A stretch of 64,000 nt of DNA, taken from assembly GCF_024979315.1 (NCBI RefSeq), contig NZ_JANLCK010000002.1, positions 62,001 to 126,000 on the forward strand, read 5' to 3'. Within the stretch, counting starts at the first letter, position 1. Each line of letters starts with the position of its first letter. The position numbers were made by a program, and so were the translations under genes. The stretch comes from Herbiconiux oxytropis (lineage in GTDB: Bacteria > Actinomycetota > Actinomycetes > Actinomycetales > Microbacteriaceae). Of this stretch, positions 7,375 through 16,598 are shown piece by piece. The notes under the pieces were generated by a model. That model ran no database searches and was not told the DNA's origin. It saw only the letters and a program-made list of their open reading frames with translations.

Positions 7375-8326
7375 AGTAGGTGGGGGCCGCCGGCAGACCG
7401 AAGAACTCCTCGAGCGTCGCGACGCCCGTGGCGTGCATCTCGGTGGCCAGCGGCACCCCCACCCAGCGGTAGTGCCACGGCTCGAACTCGTAGCCCGTGA
7501 CATCGGTCTTGCCGTCGGGATAGCGCAGCACCCAGCCGAAGCGGTAGGCGTTGCCGGCGAGCCACTGGCCCGCTGTGGTGTCGGCGAAGCAGCGGCCGTC
7601 GGTGGAGCATCCGGAGACCGTGTCGAGGATGTCCATGGCCATGCCGGTCTGGTGCTCGCTGTAGCCGGGGCGTGCGCTCGTGAGGTCGGCCCCGTCGGCC
7701 CCGAGCGCGTTCACGTAGTAGTCGTAGGCGCGCACCTGCACGCTGTAGTCGCGGTAGCCGCTCTGGGCCACCATCTGCACGCCCGTCTCCGCGAGGCCGG
7801 CCTGGAACATCGCGTCGAGCGCCGCCGTGGCGTCGGCGCGCATCTGATAGCCGTTGGGGTTCGGCATGCCTGCCGGCAGGTCGACGAGGTCGGGCGGCGA
7901 GTAGCTCGCGCCGTCGGGGATCGGCCGCAGCTTGTTGACCACGAACCACGGGCTCGTGGGGTCGTCGATCGAGAGCGCCGCGCGGTCGAACGCCGGCGGC
8001 ACGGGGGCGGGCGGCGGCTCGGTGGGCGAAGGGGTGGGCACGGGGGTGAACTCTGGCGAAGGGATGGCCGGAACGCTAGCAGACGGGGTCGAGGATGCGG
8101 TGGACAGCCCGCTCGTGGCGGGCGCGGCTCCCGGCGCGGCGCCGAAGCCCCACACCCCCGCCGCGAAGAGTGAGCCTGTGGCCACGACGGCCGCGACCAG
8201 CAGTGTCGCTCCGGCGGCCACGAGGGCGTTCCGGCTGTTCACCCGCCGCCGGGCAGCCCGCAGCTGCGCTCGCGATCCCGCTGCGGATCCCCCTGCGCCC
8301 GCCCGCGGCGCGCTCCCCTTCGACAC
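7373..8326 (-). CDS. D-alanyl-D-alanine carboxypeptidase, VanY/M15B family
   Basis: Zinc peptidase that trims the terminal D-Ala from peptidoglycan stems outside the membrane. The 317-residue protein has a basic N-terminus, one transmembrane anchor (about residues 34-60) and a Ser/Thr/Pro-rich wall-spanning linker. The M15B domain carries SGYRDY, the zinc motif SEHQTGMAMDI and EPWHYRWVG, all key positions of VanY. The anchor plus linker suggests action on the wall at a distance from the membrane. It is probably a housekeeping wall enzyme, since no VanA/H/X genes are near. Confidence 0.87.
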   Translation of the reverse strand: MSKGSAPRAGAGGSAAGSRAQLRAARRRVNSRNALVAAGATLLVAAVVATGSLFAAGVWGFGAAPGAAPATSGLSTASSTPSASVPAIPSPEFTPVPTPSPTEPPPAPVPPAFDRAALSIDDPTSPWFVVNKLRPIPDGASYSPPDLVDLPAGMPNPNGYQMRADATAALDAMFQAGLAETGVQMVAQSGYRDYSVQVRAYDYYVNALGADGADLTSARPGYSEHQTGMAMDILDTVSGCSTDGRCFADTTAGQWLAGNAYRFGWVLRYPDGKTDVTGYEFEPWHYRWVGVPLATEMHATGVATLEEFFGLPAAPTY

Positions 8327-8355
8327 CGCGCCAGCCTAGCGGCGAACGCTGCTCG

Positions 8356-9438
8356 TCACACCCCAGACGATCGCAGCCGCTGAGAGAGACGGTGGGCGGG
8401 CCGCTCCACGATCCGGGAGAAGAGGGCTGCGAACACGAAGCTCAGCACGACCGCGACGATCACGATGACAGCAGATCGCCCCCCAAGCCGGGTGGCCCCG
8501 ATCAGGATCGGTTCGTGCACCAGGTAGAGGCTGAAGGAGATCACACCGAGCCAGCGGAAGACCCTGCTCGAGAGAACAGATCGGGCGGTGCGATCGAAAC
8601 CCACCACGACGATCACGAGGACGACTCCGGTGAGCGACCCGGCGGCGTCAGCGGCACGGAGCAGGGCGGGGTTCCAACCTGACTGCGCGAGGTAGACCGT
8701 CGAAGACGCCAGCCCCGCGGCCAGGACCAGCACGAGCGCGAGCACGATGGCAGCCAGGAGGGATCGTGCGCGGCCCGATGCGTGCAGAGGGTGGGTCAAC
8801 CGCTGGGCGATCGCCCCCCACGCGAACCACAGGCTCACGCCGATCCCGAACATGGGGAGATAGAACAGGGCCCCGGATTCGAGTGCGGCACCCGCTGCCG
8901 AGAGCACGACGCAGACGACGATCCCGACCACCGGCCGCAGCCTGCGGAGCGAAGAGACGTAGAGAGCGAGGAGCAGGGAGAAGAGCACCTCCCACTGCAG
9001 GCTCCACAGCGGCGACAGGCTGCCGCTCGTGCCAGCGACGAGCGTGAGGTCGGCGAGTACGGCCGCAGGAGTGATCTCATGCGGATGCGAGTCGATCCAC
9101 GTTCCGAGGCCGCCCGGCCCCCTGGGCACCACGATGATGGTCCCGAGCGCGAAGAGCACGGCGGCGGTGACCGGGATGTAGAGGCGCGCGACCCGCGAGA
9201 GCAGATACGGCCCGTAGTCGAAGCGGGGGGCCCGGGTGGCCAGGCGGCACAGCACCACACCGGAGAGCACGAAGAAGAGCCAGACCGCCCGGCCGGCCAG
9301 CACTCCGAATTCGCTCGCCACGGCTCCGACACCCGGCAGGGCGAGCACCGGGTGATCGAGGAGGATCAGGCGGGCGTGCCCGATCACGACGGCCACCGCC
9401 GCGACGCCCCTCAGGCCGTCCAGTGCTGCCAGTCTCAC
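8356..9438 (-). CDS. Acyltransferase 3 family membrane protein (OafA/YrhL-like)
   Basis: Integral membrane acyltransferase that moves acyl groups onto surface polysaccharides or small molecules. The protein begins with the family pattern LDGLRGVAAVAVVIGHAR, followed by about ten membrane helices and the WLFFVLSGVVL stretch typical of helix 3. GTG 9438 is preferred because GAGGG lies eight bases before it; GTG 9492 would add 18 residues but has no ribosome site. Codon bias looks slightly weaker than in neighbouring genes. No glycosyltransferase is adjacent, so the acceptor cannot be inferred. Confidence 0.8.
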   Translation of the reverse strand: MRLAALDGLRGVAAVAVVIGHARLILLDHPVLALPGVGAVASEFGVLAGRAVWLFFVLSGVVLCRLATRAPRFDYGPYLLSRVARLYIPVTAAVLFALGTIIVVPRGPGGLGTWIDSHPHEITPAAVLADLTLVAGTSGSLSPLWSLQWEVLFSLLLALYVSSLRRLRPVVGIVVCVVLSAAGAALESGALFYLPMFGIGVSLWFAWGAIAQRLTHPLHASGRARSLLAAIVLALVLVLAAGLASSTVYLAQSGWNPALLRAADAAGSLTGVVLVIVVVGFDRTARSVLSSRVFRWLGVISFSLYLVHEPILIGATRLGGRSAVIVIVAVVLSFVFAALFSRIVERPAHRLSQRLRSSGV

Positions 9439-9530
9439 GCCCCACGCCCTCGTCAGTCGATCGGGAGCGCCGGTCAGCCCACGATGGAGCACGCGGCAGC
9501 AGCGTAGGGAGGAAGGCCGTGTGCACCATC

Positions 9531-9560
9531 ATCATAGAGGTGTATATGAGACTTTGTCAC
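9531..9560 (-). promoter_or_regulatory. Probable sigma-A promoter of the acyltransferase gene
   Basis: On the minus strand GTGACA (9555-9560) and TATGAT (9531-9536) are separated by 18 bases, close to the housekeeping consensus, in an unusually AT-rich patch. Transcription would begin about 85 bases before the acyltransferase start. Confidence 0.45.
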
Positions 9561-9582
9561 ATCTGGCCGTGGCCGGACGTGA

Positions 9583-10335
9583 TCAGTCGGAGAAGTGCGT
9601 GCTGGAGGAACCGAAGGGGATGCCGGTGGTGGGGCCGCCTCCGAGCTCCGAGAGGCGCTTGGTGATGTCGTGCGGGTGCGCGTAGCCGTGGCGGCCGACC
9701 ACGGCCCAGATCGACACGCAGTCGGCGGGGTAGGGGTTGCTGATGCGGTGCGGGATCGACGCATCGAAGGTGAGGCTGTCGCCGGCCTGCACGGTGTCGC
9801 GGTCGAAGCCGATCTGCATGTCCATCTGCCCGCTCAGCACGTGCATGTACTCCCAGCCGGTGTGCCGCATCATGTTGTCGGCCGGGCTCGACTCGCTGCC
9901 GGGCGAATAGGTCACGCGCACGAACTCCACGAGCGGGTCGTCGACGGTGGTCAGCCGCTCCCAGCGCACACCGCCGATGCGGATGTCCGGAGCCGTGCCC
10001 GCGCGCTGCAGGCCCGGGATGCCCACGGTCCTGATGCGGTCGGCCTCGCGCACCCGGTCGGCCGGAGCCGGAGTCGGCGCCCCCGGGGTGACCGTGCCGA
10101 GCAGGGCGTCGAACGAGAGGTCGAGCTCGGACACGATCGTCCACAGCGTTCCCATCGAGGGCATCGCCCGGCCGAGCTCCACCTGCGAGAGGAAGCTCGC
10201 CGACACCCCCACGCGGCTGCCGAGCTCCCGGAGCGACATGCCCTCGGCCTGCCTCGCCTCCCGGATCCGCTCGCCGACCGCACCCCGGCGGCCGTCCTCG
10301 GGCTGATCCGGGTCACGGTCTGGGCTCGTCGGCAT
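9583..10335 (-). CDS. XRE-family regulator with C-terminal cupin
   Basis: Transcription factor with an N-terminal helix-turn-helix (about residues 20-75, including MSLRELGSRVGVSASFLSQVE) and a cupin sensor barrel (about 160-235, with GWEYMHVLSGQMDMQIG and SIPHRISNP). Such regulators often control amine, amino-acid or N-heterocycle catabolism by binding the ligand in the cupin. The gene is 54 bases downstream of the ABC importer on the same strand and is a good candidate for the local regulator of that operon. Whether it binds the dyads near 18115 and 19212 is untested. Confidence 0.82.
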   Translation of the reverse strand: MPTSPDRDPDQPEDGRRGAVGERIREARQAEGMSLRELGSRVGVSASFLSQVELGRAMPSMGTLWTIVSELDLSFDALLGTVTPGAPTPAPADRVREADRIRTVGIPGLQRAGTAPDIRIGGVRWERLTTVDDPLVEFVRVTYSPGSESSPADNMMRHTGWEYMHVLSGQMDMQIGFDRDTVQAGDSLTFDASIPHRISNPYPADCVSIWAVVGRHGYAHPHDITKRLSELGGGPTTGIPFGSSSTHFSD

Positions 10336-10389
10336 GGTGGGTTCGCTCCTCGGTCCTCACGTCCAGGGTAGACGGTGCCCTCCACCGTG

Positions 10390-12906
10390 TTACTCCGGAA
10401 TCCTCCGCCGGCGCCGCAGCCGCACCGCCATGGGCAGCACGGCGGCGACGAGCACGAACAGGCCCTGCAGCCAGTACTGCCACGAGAGGTTCACGTTCAG
10501 GAACGGCAGCGCGCTCGTGATGGTCTGCAGGAGGAGCGCCGCGGCACCCACGGCGAGCGCGGATCCCGAGCCGCCGAAGATGCTGACGCCCGCAATGACG
10601 ATGGCGGTGACCGAGGTGAGAGTGAAGGCCTGCGCCGCCCCCGCATCCCCGATCCCGGTCTTCGTGTAGAGCACGATGCCGGCGATCGCCGCGAGCACAC
10701 CGGATGCCACGGTGGCCGTCAGGCGCATCCGGTCGACGTCGACGCCCATGCGGTTGGCCTTGACCGCATCCGAGCCCGCCGCGCGGAAACCGCGGCCGAG
10801 GCTCGTGTTGCCGAGGCCCAGCCACAGCAGCACGGCGATGACCACGGCCACCACGAGCACGAGCGGGATGCCGGCGATCGCGGTGCCGAGGGCGGTCATG
10901 AGGTCGGCGCTGGCCTGCCCGCCGGGTTGCGGGCGCAGCAGCTGCGCGCCGCCGAGCACCGCGATCGAGGAGACGAGGGTCGCGATGACGGGCGGCATGC
11001 CGAGCCGGGTGATGAGGATGCCGTTGACGACTCCCACCACCGCCCCGGCCGCGATCGCCACGACGACCCCCACGACGAGGAGCCCGGGGCCTCCTCCGCC
11101 GAAGAACGAGACGATGACGGCCGAGAGCGCCACCACCGACCCGATCGAGAGATCGATGCCACCGGTGATGACGACCGCGAGCTGGGCGAGGCCGACGAGG
11201 ATGAGGATGGAGGCCGTGGCCAGCAGCTGTCCGAGACTCAGCGGGCTGAGGAAGGACGGCGCGACTCCCGCCGTGATGAGGGCGAGCACGATCGTGATGA
11301 CGATGAGCGAGACGGTCTGCACCTCACCGCGCTGGTAGAGCGGCAGCCCCTTCTTGGAGGTCAGCTCCGCCGCATCCGCGTCGTCGTTGATGGAGGTCTC
11401 GGTGGCGAGCACCGCGGCGCCCGTGATCTCGCGTTCGGTGAGCCGGGGGCCCTCGAGCTCCGCCTGCACGCGACCGCGGGAGAACACCACGACCCGGTCG
11501 CAGAGCCCTTCGAGCTCGACCGCGTCGGTGGAGAGGATGACGACGGCCACCCCGTCGTCGGCCATGGCCCGCAGGAACGAGTAGATCTCGACGCGCGCAC
11601 CGGCATCCACACCCTGGGTGGGGTCTTCGACGAGCAGCACCCGGGGGCTCCCGAGACGGGCGCGGGCGAGCAGCACCTTCTGCTGGCTGCCGCCCGAGAG
11701 CGACGTGATGGGAGTCTCGATCGTGGGCGTCTTGACGGCGAGACCGCCGATGGCCTCGTGCACGAGACGGTTCTCGGTGCCGGGCGACACGAAGCCCGCG
11801 GGCATCGCCTGGGCGAGGTTCGGTGCGATCACGTTCTCGCGCACGCTGAGCTGCCCGAACATCGCCTCGCCGAGCCGGTCGCCCGGCAGGTAGACGATGC
11901 CGGCGGCGCTCGCACGCTTGGCGGTGAGCCCGCGCAGCTCCTGGCCGTCGAGGCGCACCGAGCCGGCACCGCGCACGGATCCGGCGAGCGCCTTCATGAA
12001 CTCGCGCTGGCCGTTGCCCTCGACTCCCGCGAGCCCCACGATCTCGCCGCTGCGGGCGACGAAGTCGATGTCCCGGAACGCCCGGCCGGTGAGGCCCGCG
12101 GTGCCGAGCACCGGTGCGGGAGAGGCGTCGGATCCCCTGGCGATCGCCTTCGGAGGGAAGGTCGTCTCGAGCGACCGGCCGACGATGAGCTCGACGATCT
12201 CGTCGGCGGTGTAGCCGGCCACGTCACCGCGGCCGACCACCTTGCCGTCTCGGAGCACCGTCATGCGGTCGCCGATCTCGAGCACCTCGGGGATGCGATG
12301 GGTGATGTACACCACCCCGGCACCCCGGGCGAGGAGCTCGTGCACCTGGCTGAACAGCCACGCGGTCTCGTCGGCGCCGAGCGCCTCGGTGGGCTCGTCG
12401 AGCACGAGCACCGTGGGCTCGGAGGCGAGCGCCGCGGCGATCTCCACGAGGTGCGCCTCGCGCTGCGAGATCGCGGAGACGCGCTGACGCACATCGATCT
12501 CGAGGCCCAGGCGGGCGAACAGCTCCGCCGTCCAGGCCGTGGCCTCGCGGCGCTTCGGGCGCACCTTCTCCGGCAGCAGCAGGAGCATGGCGTCGACGAC
12601 CGTGAGCGAGGGGGCGAGGGCGGGGATCTGGTAGACGATCGCGAGACCGCGCTCGCGGGCGTCGCGCGGGAACATCCGCGCCTGGGTCACCCCGCCGAGG
12701 TCGATCGTCCCGGTGTTCGGGACGACCGACCCGGCGGCGATGCCCACCAGCGTCGACTTGCCCGCTCCGTTCTCGCCGAGGATCGCGTGCACTTCACCGG
12801 GGAGCACCGTCACGTCGACGTCGTCGAGCGCGCGGACTCCGGGGTACTGCTTTCCGATTCCCGTGAGAGTGAGGAGCGGCACGGGCCGGCTGGCTGTCTG
12901 GTCCAT
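10390..12906 (-). CDS. ABC importer: double ATPase fused to RbsC-type permease
   Basis: This single 838-residue chain joins three parts that are normally on two proteins. ATPase 1 has Walker A GENGAGKST at 44-52 and Walker B VLVLDEPTEAL; its signature SQREA is degenerate. ATPase 2 has a modified Walker A GVEGNGQREF, a good signature LSGGSQQK and VEDPTQGVD. A multi-pass permease of the RbsC/BMP importer class occupies roughly residues 525-830. The frame is continuous across the junction (around TSKKGLPLYQRGEVQTVSLI). The start overlaps the stop of the binding-protein gene (TGATG). A second, separate permease at 14084 would complete a heterodimeric channel. Substrate is probably a nitrogen-containing metabolite, given the amidohydrolases. 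Confidence 0.88.
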   Translation of the reverse strand: MDQTASRPVPLLTLTGIGKQYPGVRALDDVDVTVLPGEVHAILGENGAGKSTLVGIAAGSVVPNTGTIDLGGVTQARMFPRDARERGLAIVYQIPALAPSLTVVDAMLLLLPEKVRPKRREATAWTAELFARLGLEIDVRQRVSAISQREAHLVEIAAALASEPTVLVLDEPTEALGADETAWLFSQVHELLARGAGVVYITHRIPEVLEIGDRMTVLRDGKVVGRGDVAGYTADEIVELIVGRSLETTFPPKAIARGSDASPAPVLGTAGLTGRAFRDIDFVARSGEIVGLAGVEGNGQREFMKALAGSVRGAGSVRLDGQELRGLTAKRASAAGIVYLPGDRLGEAMFGQLSVRENVIAPNLAQAMPAGFVSPGTENRLVHEAIGGLAVKTPTIETPITSLSGGSQQKVLLARARLGSPRVLLVEDPTQGVDAGARVEIYSFLRAMADDGVAVVILSTDAVELEGLCDRVVVFSRGRVQAELEGPRLTEREITGAAVLATETSINDDADAAELTSKKGLPLYQRGEVQTVSLIVITIVLALITAGVAPSFLSPLSLGQLLATASILILVGLAQLAVVITGGIDLSIGSVVALSAVIVSFFGGGGPGLLVVGVVVAIAAGAVVGVVNGILITRLGMPPVIATLVSSIAVLGGAQLLRPQPGGQASADLMTALGTAIAGIPLVLVVAVVIAVLLWLGLGNTSLGRGFRAAGSDAVKANRMGVDVDRMRLTATVASGVLAAIAGIVLYTKTGIGDAGAAQAFTLTSVTAIVIAGVSIFGGSGSALAVGAAALLLQTITSALPFLNVNLSWQYWLQGLFVLVAAVLPMAVRLRRRRRIPE

Positions 12907-14087
12907 CAGTTCGCGAACGTCTTCTCTACTTCTTCGGGGGTGAGCAGCGACGACGGCGAGCCGTCGGCGGGAGCGCCCTCGGCGCAGACCTCGGCCGGGG
13001 TCTTCGCACCGTCGGTGACGCCGGAGGAGTCCTCGGCGAGCGAGAGCTCGAAGATCGAGGGCTCGGTGTCGGAGGTGCCGGAGAGCGAGGCGATGGCCTT
13101 GCGGAGGGCGACGCGGCCCACCCAGGTGCGCGACGAGACCGTGGCGAGCTCGTACGAGGGGTTCGACGCCTTGAGCTCGTCGAAGCCGCAGCTGAGGCTG
13201 TTCTGGTCGGTCGTGGCGACGGGGGGAAGCGAGATGCCGGCGGCCTGGTAGGCGCGGATGACGCCGTCGGTCGACGCTCCGTAGTCGGAGATGACCGCGT
13301 CGATCTCCGGGTACTGCGAGAGCAGTCCGCTCATGGCCTGCTGCGCCTGGGCCGGGTCCCAGTTGGTGGTGACGGGCTCCTCGTTCAGCAGGGTGATCTG
13401 CGGGTTGTCGGCGAAGACCTCCTTGACCCCCTCGAGCTCCTGGCTCGAGACGGCGCTGCCGGCCGGGCCGCCGAGGAACACGACGTTGCCGCCCTCGTCG
13501 CCGAGCTGGTCGACGACCCACTGGCCCCACGTCTTGCCGCTGAACTGAGGCGACCAGTCGGTGTAGTCGAGGAAGTCGGAACCGGCCTGGCCCTCGGGGT
13601 CGGAGGCGAACGCCACGACCGTTGAGCCGGACTGCACGGCGCTGCGGAGCGCGGAGAGGTGCGCCTCGCCGGGGCCCGCATCCGGGATGACGAGGACGAT
13701 GTCGGTGCCCTTGGCCGCCATGCTCGTGATCGCGGCGGTGGTGGTCTGGAGGTCACCGCGGCCCGCGGCGAACTCGACGCCGGTGATGGCCGGGCAGTTG
13801 GCCGCTTCGGCCTCGATCTCGGCCAGCACGGTCTTCGACCACGAGTTGGTGCCGAAGCCGTCGACCACGCCGACCGTGATCTCGCCCTCCTCGGGGCAGA
13901 TGTCGGCGATGTCGGCGAACTGGTCCATCGTGCCGACCGAGCCCACCGCAATGTCGGCGCTCGAGGCCGTCGAGGCGGTGCCGCTGGAGTTGGTGGAGGA
14001 GCAGCCTCCGAGCATCACCGCCAGGGCGGTGACGGTGAGCGCGCTGCCGATCGCGACGGCGGCGCGGCGGGGTGAGGTGGAATTCAT
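12906..14087 (-). CDS. ABC importer substrate-binding lipoprotein (RbsB-like fold)
   Basis: Periplasmic-binding-protein-like lipoprotein of 393 residues with lipobox LGGC (Cys29) and a Ser/Thr linker. The type I binding fold shows VGVVDGFGTNSW near the first strand and IDAVISDYGASTDGVIRAYQ in the C-lobe, as in ribose/galactose-type binders. It contains more cysteines than usual (DICPEEG, ANCPAI, LSCGF, EVCAEG), possibly two disulfides. The ATG overlaps the permease stop (ATGA) and has GAGGAG nine bases upstream. It supplies substrate to the fused importer encoded next. Confidence 0.85.
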   Translation of the reverse strand: MNSTSPRRAAVAIGSALTVTALAVMLGGCSSTNSSGTASTASSADIAVGSVGTMDQFADIADICPEEGEITVGVVDGFGTNSWSKTVLAEIEAEAANCPAITGVEFAAGRGDLQTTTAAITSMAAKGTDIVLVIPDAGPGEAHLSALRSAVQSGSTVVAFASDPEGQAGSDFLDYTDWSPQFSGKTWGQWVVDQLGDEGGNVVFLGGPAGSAVSSQELEGVKEVFADNPQITLLNEEPVTTNWDPAQAQQAMSGLLSQYPEIDAVISDYGASTDGVIRAYQAAGISLPPVATTDQNSLSCGFDELKASNPSYELATVSSRTWVGRVALRKAIASLSGTSDTEPSIFELSLAEDSSGVTDGAKTPAEVCAEGAPADGSPSSLLTPEEVEKTFAN

Positions 14088-15160
14088 GAGTGTGACTCCT
14101 CGTCGAGTGCTGTGTTCTTTCGGGATGGTCTCGCGCCGAACATCATGCGCAGCCGCGCGGTGTTGCCACCGAGCTTGATCTGCACGACGATGCCGACGGC
14201 GATGATGACGGCCTGGATGATGTTCTGGGCCGCCGTGGTCTGGGTGAAGGTCTGCACCAGCTGACCGAGCTGGCCCAGGAAGAGGGCGCCGAGGGCGGTG
14301 CCGATGACACTGCCCTTGCCACCCGTGAGCAGGGTTCCGCCGAGCACGACCGCGGCGATCGAGGGCAGCAGGTAGGCGTCGCCCGCGGTGAGGGTGGGCG
14401 AACGCAGGAGGCCGGCGAGCAGCACACCGCAGGTCGCGGCGAGCAGCGCCGAGAGCGTGTACGCGCCCACGACGTAGCCGTTGGTGGAGAGGCCGATGGT
14501 GCGGGCCGCACGCGGGTTGGCGCCGACGAGCTCGAACCGGCGGCCGACCCGCAGCGCCTTGAGGAGCACGTGCACCACGAGCACCACGATCGTGGCGATG
14601 ATCACGAGCACCGGGATGCCGAGCCAGCGCGAGAGCGAGAACTCGGAGAGCGAGTCGACCACCTGGCCGCCGTAGCCGCCCGAGACCGCCTGCACGGTGC
14701 CGATCATGAGCGCGTTGCTCGCGATCGTCACCACGAGCGGCGGCAGTCCGAACAGCGCGATCACGAGACCGCTGATGAGTCCGAAGACCGCGGGCACCAC
14801 GAGGGCGACGAGGATGGCGAGACCGAGGCCCAGCTGGTCGTCTCCGCCGAACTTGGCCACGATCAGGGCGCCGAGCGTGATGGCGCCCGCGACCGAGAGG
14901 TCGAGGCCGCCCTGCATGATCACGAGGGTCTGGCCGACGGCCACGACCGCGGTGAGCGCCGCGAACGGCAGCATCGACGACATCGCCGTGGCCGAGACGC
15001 TCCCCGGCGCGATCAGGGGGCTGATCGCGAAGAGCACGACGACGGCGATGAGCGCGCGCGCCGCCGGCCACGAGGCGACCCTCGCCCAGGGCGTGATGGG
15101 CTTGATGCCGGGCCGCTCCGTGGGGGAGGAGGCGGCCCGGCGCCCGGCATCGAGGGTCAT
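14084..15160 (-). CDS. ABC importer permease (RbsC-type)
   Basis: A 358-residue membrane protein with about ten hydrophobic helices and the branched-chain/ribose permease pattern [20 protein letters not shown] and [19 protein letters not shown]. It should pair with the permease half of the fusion protein at 10390 to form the pore. The gene overlaps both neighbours by four bases (ATGA), tying it to the amidohydrolase upstream and the binding protein downstream. Confidence 0.87.
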   Translation of the reverse strand: MTLDAGRRAASSPTERPGIKPITPWARVASWPAARALIAVVVLFAISPLIAPGSVSATAMSSMLPFAALTAVVAVGQTLVIMQGGLDLSVAGAITLGALIVAKFGGDDQLGLGLAILVALVVPAVFGLISGLVIALFGLPPLVVTIASNALMIGTVQAVSGGYGGQVVDSLSEFSLSRWLGIPVLVIIATIVVLVVHVLLKALRVGRRFELVGANPRAARTIGLSTNGYVVGAYTLSALLAATCGVLLAGLLRSPTLTAGDAYLLPSIAAVVLGGTLLTGGKGSVIGTALGALFLGQLGQLVQTFTQTTAAQNIIQAVIIAVGIVVQIKLGGNTARLRMMFGARPSRKNTALDEESHS

Positions 15161-16548
15161 GCGTGCACGACTCCGGGGTGCCAGGCCCCGTCGACCGATG
15201 CCTCGGGCATCTGCGACAGGATGTAGTCGCGGCTGTTCGAGGCCTCGTCGCGGAGCTTCTTGACGTCGACGCCCACGAGCGCGCCCGCGCGCTTCCGCAC
15301 GACGCCGTCGACGATCACGTCGGTCACGAGACCGGGGTGGGCGTTGTAGACGATGCCGCCGAACGGGTTGTTGAGCGGCGACATCGCGAGCGAGTTGCCG
15401 CTGACCACGATGACGTCGCCCGCCTTGCCCACCTCGAGCGATCCGGTGACCCCGCCGAGGCCCGCCGCGTTCGCGCCGTCGAGGGTGGCGAACTGGATGA
15501 CGTCGGCGCAGTGCAGGCCGATCCGCTCGATCACGGTGCCGGCCGCCACGAGAGCCTCGTTGTCGGCGGCGCGCTGCAGGCCGATGGCGGTGCGCATGGT
15601 GCCGAACATGTCGCCGCCGTTGGAGGAGCAGACGTCGATCGAGAAGGAGGGCCGGACGCCCGCGGCGAGCAGGCGGCCGGTCGCGGGGTAGCCGTGGCCC
15701 ATCTGAGCCTCCACGTCGGGGGCGACCGAGGCCGAGCCGCCGGTGGCGGCGATGATCCGCAGCTCCTCGTCGCTGAGCGTCGTGCAGTGCACGTAGGTGA
15801 TGGTGTCCGAGAGCAGGCCGTCCTCCTGCAGCATGAGGATCGGGCGCATCTTGCCGAAGTGGCCGTCGCCCACGTGCACCGTCACGCGCAGGTCGAGGTC
15901 TGCAGCCAGGGCGAAGTCGGCGCGGTTGACCTCGCGCGTGGTGAACTGCGGGCCGCGGAGGGCGAGCGCCATGGTGACGAGGCCGTCGTTGGAGGCGAAG
16001 TGCTCGGTGCGGAGCCGCGTCGCGTCATCGCGCGGATGCTCGACCGGGGAGGGCATGATGCCGCCCCACTGGGCCGCGCCGCCGCCGTGGGCGAAGACGG
16101 CCCGCATCCCGGTGTCCTCGAGCGCCTTGACGGCCGCGTCGGCGTGATCGGCCGTGCGCAGGTTGTGCGACCAGTCCACGAGGGTCGTGATGCCGGAGTC
16201 GAGCGCCTCGAGGCTGCCGAGGTAGTTGCTCGTGTAGGTGTCCTCGGGGCGGAAGTGCTTGCTGAGCCCCACGTGCAGGCCCGCCATGTACTCGTCGAGC
16301 GACCAGTCGGAGGCGATGTTGCGCACGATCGCCTGCCAGGTGTGGCGGTGGGTGTCGACGAATCCGGGCATCACGACGGATCCCGCGGCGTCGATGACCT
16401 CGGCGCCGCCGGGCGCCTCGAGGCCGCGGCCGATCTCGGCGATCCGGCCGTCGCGGATGAGGACGTCGGTGTCGGCGAGGGCGGGGTCGGTGGCGATGCC
16501 GGTGAGGACGGTGCCTCCGGTGATCAGGATGTCTCTCGAGTCGGTCAT
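15157..16548 (-). CDS. Amidohydrolase (TrzN/AtzB/cytosine-deaminase-like), copy 1
   Basis: Metal-dependent hydrolase of 463 residues from the superfamily that deaminates or dechlorinates N-heterocycles. The first metal site is [10 protein letters not shown]; further candidate ligands are in [22 protein letters not shown] and [15 protein letters not shown]-terminal beta domain ([12 protein letters not shown]) is typical. RBS AAGGAG precedes the ATG. It is a paralogue of the next upstream gene, with the same motif order but divergent active-site loops, so the two probably act on different intermediates. The exact substrate cannot be told from sequence alone. Confidence 0.8.
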   Translation of the reverse strand: MTDSRDILITGGTVLTGIATDPALADTDVLIRDGRIAEIGRGLEAPGGAEVIDAAGSVVMPGFVDTHRHTWQAIVRNIASDWSLDEYMAGLHVGLSKHFRPEDTYTSNYLGSLEALDSGITTLVDWSHNLRTADHADAAVKALEDTGMRAVFAHGGGAAQWGGIMPSPVEHPRDDATRLRTEHFASNDGLVTMALALRGPQFTTREVNRADFALAADLDLRVTVHVGDGHFGKMRPILMLQEDGLLSDTITYVHCTTLSDEELRIIAATGGSASVAPDVEAQMGHGYPATGRLLAAGVRPSFSIDVCSSNGGDMFGTMRTAIGLQRAADNEALVAAGTVIERIGLHCADVIQFATLDGANAAGLGGVTGSLEVGKAGDVIVVSGNSLAMSPLNNPFGGIVYNAHPGLVTDVIVDGVVRKRAGALVGVDVKKLRDEASNSRDYILSQMPEASVDGAWHPGVVHA

Positions 16549-16598
16549 GTCCGGTGCTCCTTGTCTGTGCTGGTCGGGTGGGGTGGAGGGATGGGCCG

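Noticed and set aside
10375-13251. A 958-codon open frame on the + strand opposite the ABC fusion gene
   Set aside because: It is Arg/His/Gly/Asp-rich without any recognisable domain, has no ribosome site, and mirrors the GC-rich third positions of the real minus-strand gene.
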